From the NCBI GenBank assembly GCA_000827205.1, contig KN832564.1, positions 1,066,682-1,130,681 on the forward strand: a stretch of DNA of 64,000 bases, written 5' to 3'. Under the pieces are notes generated by a model, which did not search any database, was not told the origin of the DNA, and worked only from the letters and a program-made list of their open reading frames with translations. The translations under genes were made by a program, and so were the position numbers. Below are positions 56,708 to 64,000 of this stretch, one piece after another. Within the stretch, counting starts at the first letter, position 1. Each line of letters starts with the position of its first letter. Source of the DNA: Plicaturopsis crispa FD-325 SS-3. Lineage: Eukaryota; Basidiomycota; Agaricomycetes; Amylocorticiales; Amylocorticiaceae.

Positions 56708-58463
56708 TCATCCTGATTTCGCCTTCTTCTGCCGGGTATACTCCTCCTTTGCTCTCAATGCATTCTCATATATCTCCTCCGACTTCGTGCTTGACATGAG
56801 CCAAATCAAGGCGTTATTGTCCAGCACCTCCCCTCGTTCTGCTACATCGAGGATTTCGTCCTCCTCGAGCAATTTGTAGGGTCGTTTATGGCGCCATGCA
56901 CCCCGCCAGAGGTTACCGAGGAAATTCGAAAGAGGCGTCTTGAACGGTGACCGTGCGGTGAAGAAGGGAACAACGGTGGTGTACGTGTGGAAAGCCGCGA
57001 TGACGCCGCATATGGTTGACAGGAAGATGGCGATGCCTTTGTTTAAATGCCAGAGTAGGTCTATGAGCCCGACCGCGAAGAGCACGAGAGAGACATAGAG
57101 CATGATGGGGAGCAGGTTGATAATTTCTGGCACATGGTATCTCTTCAGTCCCTCATACCTCTGTTTGTAAGAGACGATAGCCATGTCAGTTTATCACTCA
57201 ACACGTTTTTGAACGAAGCCGAGAATTCTCACATATTGCCTTGTCCGACAAGCATCTACGAGGTTTTGAAATGACCCTGAGGTGCCTACGAACATAGTCT
57301 GCGCCTGAAGAAACGCACATCAGAGAAACACGGACGGGCATGTTTGAACGGACTCACTCCGTAACCTTGGATCCATTGTTTGCAGTGTATCGAAAGTAAT
57401 GCAGCAGTGAGGCTGATCATGAGACTTCCAAAAAACATAGCATTTACACGGACGGTGTATCCATCGTGCCCGAAAAACGAAGGCGTCACCTTTTGGTTTT
57501 CAAGAAGCTTGTAAAATTCGATAATGAAGGGTGTGAGGATAGCAGAAAAGATGCCAGACTTTGAAAGCGTACTGCCATGTTAGCCTACTCGTGTACGCAG
57601 TCAATAGAACGCACAAACATACAAAGATCAGTTGCACTTCTAAACTTCGGTTCCAACCCGCTACCATACGGTTATCTGCTTGACTAGCTTCGAGGGCATA
57701 TGTTGACCATATCTGTTCTAATACCTGCGAGGAATCCTCCGAAGGCAGATGTGCGATTGGGATCACAGTTCCGGTCGCAGTCGAGATCTACTCGAACCAT
57801 CCATAAGGAATGGTGACCATGTAAGAAAGGCTATAGAAACACTGACCGCTTGATTCAAAGTGGCCCTCTGCAAAATATTGTAAGGCGAAAAGAAAGGGAA
57901 CCGGTAAACGAGTGACGAAAACCCACATGGTATGGCCATTTCTTAGGTCGATCCGACGGCGAGGACATCAAAATTGCGGATGCCTGAGGCAGTCAATACT
58001 GTCAGTAAACTTCCGACTCCGTCAAGTGCCAATATGATAACTGACGCTTCGCGTTGACGCGCGCCTCCGTGGGCTCGAGGAGCCTATTAGTGAAGTAGCT
58101 CCCTCAGAACGAACTGGAAATGGGGCACGGGGCGTTGCCGTAGCGGCCGGGAGTTCATGCTCATCAACCCACTTTCCCGTAGATAGCCAGGGGGGTGCCA
58201 GTCCCGATGGACTAGCGGGAAGTTCATCCGGCGCATCCTAGCAGGTTGGATGTCAGTCTTACAATTCGTCAACCGAAATGATGGATCGCAATGCATACAG
58301 TGTATAAAGCCTCTTCCAAGACCAGCTCTCGTTCTGTATCATCGAGTTCATAAATGCCCGGCAATTTGGGACTGGTATGACGGCTCAAGGTTGGGCTAGA
58401 TGGTGGTCGTGGATGGCTAGGACGAGATGGCGCCGGGCTATTAGACTGCTGATCCGTCGCCAT
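56708..58463 (-). CDS. DUF6535 multi-pass membrane protein
   Basis: Basidiomycete-restricted DUF6535 family, expanded in mushrooms, function unknown. From an ATG at 58463, a Pro/Ser-rich cytosolic N-terminus leads to EQIWSTYALEASQADNRMV and GWNRSLEVQLIF, then helix 1 (SGIFSAILTPFIIEFYKLL), helix 2 (NAMFFGSLMISLTAALLSI) with the conserved HCKQWIQGYG, an amphipathic RYEGLKRYHVPEII, helix 3 (MLYVSLVLFAVGLIDLLWHL) and helix 4 (IFLSTICGVIAAFHTYTTV). The tail is charged (RAKEEYTRQKKAKSG) and ends in the cytosol. Several short introns, including a 21-nt exon near 57860 (RATLNQA). The gene converges with the transcription factor, about 200 bp between stops. Confidence 0.85.
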
Positions 58464-59095
58464 CGCTAACAGGACGTATGCTTCCAGTTTGAGCGCACTC
58501 CTGCACAGAACGCAGTACGCTCAGACTCGGTGATCAAACTGCCTGTAAAGTATACAATGAGTGGGCTCGATGATTGATGAGGACTCAGGAGGAAACACCA
58601 TATCTCTGTTGCCATGAGTCAGAGGACTATATAGTGGATAGGGCGCGCAGGCTGTGCGAGGCGGTGAACTACAGTCTGGAAGTCTTCGAATTTCCAGGGC
58701 GTCTATATCTCTGATGAGAGCAATTCTCCTCAAGTCGAGCGCAGAAGGCTCGCTCCAGTCCCGTGCAGAGGGACAGCTATTAGGTGATGGAGAGTGCTCA
58801 CGGTCAAACATACGAAAAGAAAGAAGGCTGGAATCGGATGCAATTAATGACTGCAAGTCGCAGAAAATATGTGGGCGTAGTGTAACGATGCTCCGAGTAA
58901 TGCGGTTCGAACGGTTGAATGCTGATGAGGTAGGAGAAAAAATGCGGGTGCAGCGCGAGGCGCGAGGAGCTAGATGAGACAACATGTGTCAATACAGAGA
59001 GATGATGCGGCGCGGGGGGACGAAGAAGAAACGGAACGGACAATGAGCAGAGAAAAAAAAGTTCCGCGAAGAATGAGTCCAATATCCGGAGTCCG
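58464..59095. other. Region with an unassigned 154-codon open frame
   Basis: A minus-strand frame from an ATG at 58985 to 58521 reads without a stop. It is Ser/Arg/Pro-rich, has no recognised domain, and starts MLSHLAPRASRCTRIF, which looks like a weak mitochondrial presequence. It could be an unannotated small gene, part of the 5' region of the DUF6535 gene, or chance. Confidence 0.3.
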
Positions 59096-62000
59096 TTAGG
59101 TAGTACTAGCAATCGTAGTCTTGCGGCGCTTAGTCGGACGGACGTGCTTATACTCGTCGTCGTCGCCGTCGCTGTAGTCGTCTTGGAGGGCTTCAGCACC
59201 GTAGAGCTCCGCCCGTTTCTCCTGGTCGTGTTTGCGTAGTTCTCGAAGATGTGAAGCTAACGATTTCAAAAAATCGCTCTAACATACAATGGTCAGGCTA
59301 CTGTGCGGTCAAGAGGAGACAAGACGCCTAGTACCTTGGACACGCGCAGTTTCACGTCAGGAGGTGAATTTTGCTCGATCCGTTTCTTTTTCTCCTTGTA
59401 CTGTAGCGCGGAAAATATGTTCAGATGGCAAAAAACAGATAGACGCAACCGCAACATACCTTCCTCTGCTCCTCCTTCAGCAGAACAGCAAGATGTTTAA
59501 TCCACCGTTGGAGATTAGACTCGACCTTCCTCTTGCGCGTCTGTTCCCTTATTTGCCGTAGACTGTTCGCGTCCTCGGCAATGGCGTCATCGTCGGAATC
59601 AGGGTCAACGTATGACTTCACGGCAGCGGCGGTAGAACGACGCGGCCGTTTCCTCAGCCGCGGGGATGCATCTGCCTTGGCACGCGCAGGACTGGAGGGT
59701 TTTATTCTGGAGCTGGACGCAACAGGGGACGCCTCAACAGGGCTTGGGGGCGTCTCCGCCTTGACATTGACTCTAGCAAAGGGTTTAACGTCCGCGTCCT
59801 TGGAGAGGTAGTCATCCTCCGTTTCGAAAAACTCGGCACCCATCTGGATATCGTGCCATATGTAGTCACTCTTGAAAAGTGTCAGCTAATATTCATGCGC
59901 ACGAGAATTTAATAATCTCACAGGATGCTTGCCCAGGCGTGCAAGAAGGCGGAAGTGTCGTAAAGTGATTGGTACATGGTTGGCGACGGAGCCAGACCTA
60001 CTCTCGTGGCCCATATAGCGTCTCAGAACCTGGAGACGCCTTGAGACTTTCCGTCAATATAAACTAGGACGAAGGATAGGCGCACCTCGTGATTTTCGTT
60101 AATTACAGCGTGCGTCATGAATATTGCTGTTACATGGCTGCGAGGGCCATACTGGTCCTTGATCCAACAGCCCACTTGCATGGCGTCTGAGGGATACGCG
60201 TACTTAGCAGTCAAGTCGTGATATGTCAAATAATACAGATGGCGCCGGCGAGCGCGCAAGGGGGCCGCTTCGTCCTGCCGTATCATGTTCGACAGGGTGT
60301 CGTGCCCTATATGTCCCTGTGCATACATGTTACCTCAGGAGAACGATTATGGATAAGAATGGACAACGTACAAGTTCCTGTGTACCCTGGTCTGCTTCGC
60401 TAGAGCCAGAAGCACTCAATACCTCCATGGCCTCGCTGTCGTGGTCGGAATCTTCGTCCTCAGAGACAGCGCTTGGCTCCGGCCCGTCTGCTCCTTCATC
60501 TCCTTCATCACCATTCATTGATCTCGGCATCATGTAATCCCTAGCCAACTTCGCCTGGTACGTTGCGCACGCCTGGCTATCCAGGGGCTCCGGTAAATCC
60601 TCTACTTGGAGCTGGTACTTCGGGACCACCGCCGATGAGATTGTGTCGTGGAGGTAGCGGAATCGGTCACAAAGGTCCAATAGCATGCGACCTTTGCATC
60701 CTACCTCTAAGCATTTCAGCGCAACCTCCTCTGCGAGCAGTCGCGTCTCAGGCCCGGTGATTCCTAGTGTATCGCGAGCATATGCTAGTATTCGTGGCGG
60801 TTTCTCGATGAAAGGGTTTACGAGGACGTTGACAATGTCCCGACGAGAAAGTGGGGCCAGACCGAGGCTTTCGAACTTTTCTTCGAGGGCGGCCGCACTC
60901 GTGTCACGACTGCGATCCGACAAAAACACACTAGTTATCATGACAAGACGCACACTAGGATCCGAGGAGGGAAAATCGCCATAGAGCTTTTGGAGACAGT
61001 TGATAATGTGAAGCTGGGTAATCGACCGTGCCTTGAGGAAGAGCTGCGCACAAAGATGTTTTAGTATCGGCTTGAAGTAGATACGCGTGGCAAACCCTTG
61101 TTTACCTTAATGAGATCCGCAACGAGAATTCTACGTTGTCGATATTTAGCTTCGGAACAACCACAAATAGCACACATCACATACGATAATTCGAAGAGCA
61201 AATCGCCCGCTTGGTCCAATTTCTTCAATGCGTTATACGCATGCTCATTGACTTTGGCTTCCATACAGACTTCTGCTGCAACGGTTCTGCTGAGAAACAT
61301 TCTGTATGAAAGCATCTCGTTAGAACTTGAGAACCAGGTGAGTGACAGAAACCTACGCAGGATCTAGATGGCACAACTCGCGCACATTGCGCACAATGTC
61401 ATCCACGCGTCCATCGGCTGTAGCTGACAGAACTGTAGGTCGCTCGAACATTTTGCGAAATACGCAATCGCGGTACTGAGGGAGTGGACGAGAAAGGATA
61501 TCATTTAGATTTGATGGCATAGGGGGAGGGGCAAGAAAAAGGTGTCACATGCCTTGACATCCATGCGAAAACCATTGGCAATTGCCAAGGGAAGAAGCTG
61601 CGGTTCTACAGCGAGGGCAAGAGGAAAGCTCGTGGATAGAGGGTCCTGTGCGATGGCAGTATGAGTATGGGAAAACCTAGATGCAGATGCGAGTGGAGTA
61701 CCTTCATACTGAACGGAATAAACTAAGACTGCTGTGAGAATCTGAATGATGAACAGCGAGTATAATGGCTCACCTTGTATTTCTCCAATACAACCTTGAT
61801 GTCCTCAACTTTAACGTTCTTCATATCCCGCGGAAACCGACTCTCCTTCAGAAAAGTAGCAAACAAAGTACCGTCGTCTTCGCCCTTTCCGACAGGTATC
61901 TCTCCGAAACGTTGCGCTGCGGTGGCTAGGAGGTGCGAGAATACAGGAAAGCGCACGTTGCGTACCCAGGGCGTTTTGACGAAGTGCGCTGCCGTATGGA

Positions 62001-62380
62001 AGTAGTGATGTATTGCGACCTGGACGAGGTATCGCGATAGATTCGCGCCGCTCGTCAACAATATCTGAGGTGCCATGATCGGATCAGGCGTATGCAGGCA
62101 AGAAGAAAGGGGGGAGACGTACGTCGATGACTCGCTCAGTGAGGAGTTTGCCCCTACCGAGAGCAAAGAAAAGCGCCTCGACATTGCCATGTCGGGCGAG
62201 GAAATAGTGTGCGCGAACGTATGGGTCCTGGGCAAAGGCGTGGAAGCGGCGAGTGGTGAGCGTTAGCGGTGCGGGGTTGTCGAGTTCAAAGAATATCAAC
62301 TGCAAGACTTCGTCTGAGCCTTCATAAGCCAAATGTACTTTTGAAAGTTAAACAAAGGACATACCGCAAACGCGATCCAT
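59096..62380 (-). CDS. Large F-box-like protein, uncharacterised
   Basis: Roughly 900 residues in many exons. First exons: 62365-62380 (16 nt), 62123-62319, 61774-62064, a 21-nt exon (FIPFSMK), 61553-61645. The start MDRVCGSDEVLQLIFFELDN followed by PAPLTLTTRRFHAFAQDPYV resembles an F-box (helix, Pro, conserved LxxxxRRFxxxxxDP). ILLTSGANLSRYLVQVAIHH and several all-alpha blocks follow, then an acidic linker (GDEGDEGADGPEPSAVSEDE). C-terminal basic and acidic stretches end PTKRRKTTIASTT, including a possible nuclear signal KRRK. If truly an F-box protein it would be a substrate adaptor of SCF ubiquitin ligases. I have seen similar unnamed polypore proteins but know no function. The intron after 61553 has a GC donor. 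Confidence 0.65.
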
Positions 62381-62775
62381 AGCGTGCACTCTGCCAGGCG
62401 GCGGCGGCGCAGTGCAGTCGGAAATGCTCCGGGAACAAGAAAAACGGGGCAATTCTTGCGCGTAGAATAGATAGGCAACAGCAGCAGCACTCCGGTCAAG
62501 CTTGAAAGAACTCGGTGGTGGTTTCAAGAAAAGAGCAAGCAGAGGAGATGGCGGTCGAGGAGTAAGCTGGGTCCGTCAGGAGAATCGGAGCCTCAATTTA
62601 GACTTTGAGGACTTGTCTGACGACGGTCCCGGTTCGGCCGGGGCAGCCTCTAACTTTCTATCGTTTTTAGGTTATGTTTTGATATTTCATAGAAAAAGTT
62701 CACTACATTTCTTGACTGGGGCTGAGCGCTAGGTATTACCTTTACGACGTAAGGCAAGCATATTGCTAGCCAGCC
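62381..62775. other. Intergenic: F-box-like gene promoter
   Basis: 395 bp between the F-box-like start codon and the NDUFAF6 stop; no coding signal. Confidence 0.4.
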
Positions 62776-63885
62776 TCAGAATGTACTCTTATAGTAACTC
62801 CTCCACACTTGCCAGGGCAAATTCCAGCCGCGCTGCTGAAGACCCGGTTTGTACGCGTCAAAATTCGCAGCTTCCAAGCGTCCCAAGAACGACGCGACAG
62901 GCACCTGCTCCAATGTGAGTCGTAACTGCGAAAGGTTTGACAAGGAGCACTTACCCCGGCTAAGAACACAGGCATGGCTACACGCGGCACCTTACCTCCC
63001 TCAGTGCCCGCCATGTCTCTTGCGGCGCTCAGTTGCGCGTGTGCCTCAACAGCGAAATCGTAGACTGCGTCTTCTAGCCCCTTCGCCTTTCCCCCGTTTC
63101 GGAACACGTCTTCCTGGACAACACCACGTCGTGCAGTGAGTTCCGCTGGTATAACCATACGTCGCTGCGCAGCGTGAAACGGCAATGCGCGAAGGAGCGT
63201 TGTGATTGTCTGCGCGGCACCGAGATGGGAGGCTGCATGCGACAATTCAGAGGAATTCAAGTTCAGGAGAGAGAGCAAGAGGTAGAGAAGTGTCGAAGAT
63301 GTCGACTCGGCATGCGAAGTCAGGGAGTCGAGCGACAAGTGCGTCGGCGTGCTCAATTCCGCGTCGCGGGCATCGATGATGCGTTTGAGATGATACGCGG
63401 GCAAGTGGGCGGTTTGCGAAGTTTCATACAGGGCAAGGGCGACGGGATGCCGTGGGGGTCTACCCTACGTGACGTTAGTCAGTGAGAGGCAGTCGAGTCT
63501 TATATCACGCACGTCTGAAATTGATTTTACAGCGTCTCGCCAAAATTGCATGCGCATTTGGCCCAACACCGTATTTGATACCACATCCTGCACTGTAGCT
63601 AATTCTACCTGTCAGGAAACATTCAGTGACATCACAGGTGGACAACAAGTCGCCAATGCTCACAGCGAAAGCCTTCAGCGCGTAATATCCCCGTTGAAGC
63701 TCTTTCGGCCAAAACTGTGCTATGAGGAAGGAGTCGTAATCGTGCTTTCGCACAAGGTTCCTGCAATATGTGGTCGGATCCCCTGAGCCTGCTTCAGCTG
63801 GGGCGGACCTGACCGTCGCCAGCGTTCGTGTTGGCCTCCATGATCGTTCTAGTTGATGCCGAAGAAGGTTTGTCCGGGGAATCAT
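62776..63885 (-). CDS. Complex I assembly factor NDUFAF6 (squalene/phytoene-synthase fold)
   Basis: Mitochondrial factor needed early in complex I assembly; it keeps the squalene/phytoene synthase fold but not the synthase chemistry. From an ATG at 63885 the presequence RTNLLRHQLERSWRPTRTL leads to YCRNLVRKHDYDSFLIAQFW, PKELQRGYYALKAFAVELAT, QMRMQFWRDAVKSI, PPRHPVALALYETSQTAHLP, YHLKRIIDARDAEL, a long alpha-helical middle with AASHLGAAQTITTLLRALPF, PAELTARRGVVQEDV, and a C-terminus NLPWQVWRSYYKSTF. The first aspartate-rich motif of true prenyl synthases is degenerate here, as in NDUFAF6. Four exons, with introns near 62890-62955, 63463-63512 and 63608-63665. Confidence 0.93.
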
Positions 63886-64000
63886 AAGCACTGCCGTTCC
63901 AGAGATGAGAGCTGGAGAAGAGGATCGTCACGCAAACGTTCAAGTTGGAGGCAAGTATGTAGACGCGCCGCGGCAGTCGAAATATTGCGACGCCCGAAAG
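63886..64000. other. Right edge, upstream of NDUFAF6
   Basis: 115 bp without a coding signal. Confidence 0.3.

Noticed and set aside
58900-58925. GGTTCGAACGG resembling a tRNA B-box
   Set aside because: No A-box or cloverleaf could be drawn around it on either strand. No tRNA was found in the window.
58521-58985. 154-codon ATG-led frame as a confident gene
   Set aside because: Ser/Arg/Pro-biased, no domain, overlaps a likely promoter; mentioned only as an unassigned frame.
1-64000. LTR, Polinton or other virus-like element
   Set aside because: No reverse transcriptase, integrase, protein-primed polymerase, capsid or envelope motifs and no long terminal repeats were seen.

Overview
The window is eukaryotic nuclear DNA from a filamentous basidiomycete, most likely a wood-decay or mushroom-forming Agaricomycete. 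Genes are cut by many short (about 45-90 bp) GT-AG introns and very small exons. Several encoded families are known mainly or only from basidiomycetes: DUF6534, DUF6535, the 'macrophage activating glycoprotein' family, and Agaricomycete-type P450 and GMC enzymes. I see no operons, CRISPR, tRNA or rRNA genes, and no virus-like or LTR element. Gene ends were set by joining exons by eye so that phases match and family motifs read through; no transcript data were available.

Region by region. 0-18 kb is mainly metabolic: a DUF6534 membrane protein running off the left edge, an Ayr1-like short-chain reductase, isovaleryl-CoA dehydrogenase (IVD), a secreted GPI-type glycoprotein, a 4-coumarate-CoA-ligase-like enzyme ending in AKL (possible peroxisomal signal), a P450, a small BRI3-type membrane protein and a zinc-free medium-chain reductase. 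18-32 kb holds a large RING-H2 E3 ligase, ETF beta, and two secreted GH18 enzymes around a Ser/Pro-rich unknown. 31-43 kb holds an aryl-alcohol-oxidase-like GMC enzyme, mitochondrial ribosomal protein uS12m, a large Spo71-type PH-domain protein and alternative oxidase (AOX). 43-46 kb has no gene I can defend. 46-64 kb holds a CENP-B/Tc5-type DNA-binding protein without a DDE domain, a small unknown, a DUF2462 protein head-to-head with complex I subunit NDUFA9, Tom22, a Zn2Cys6 transcription factor, a DUF6535 membrane protein, a large F-box-like protein and the complex I assembly factor NDUFAF6.

How the genes relate. Seven genes act in mitochondria (IVD, ETF beta, uS12m, AOX, NDUFA9, Tom22, NDUFAF6). 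IVD passes electrons to ETF, and AOX bypasses the complexes served by NDUFA9 and NDUFAF6. The co-location may be chance. The most unusual feature is splicing: exons of 6, 8, 14, 14, 14, 15, 16 and 16 nt, several placed exactly on an active-site or metal-ligand motif. Examples are a zinc cysteine in a 6-nt exon, the GH18 catalytic Glu in a 14-nt exon, and the P450 I-helix motif in a 14-nt exon. Three introns appear to be GC-AG, and one donor appears to have decayed from GT to GG.
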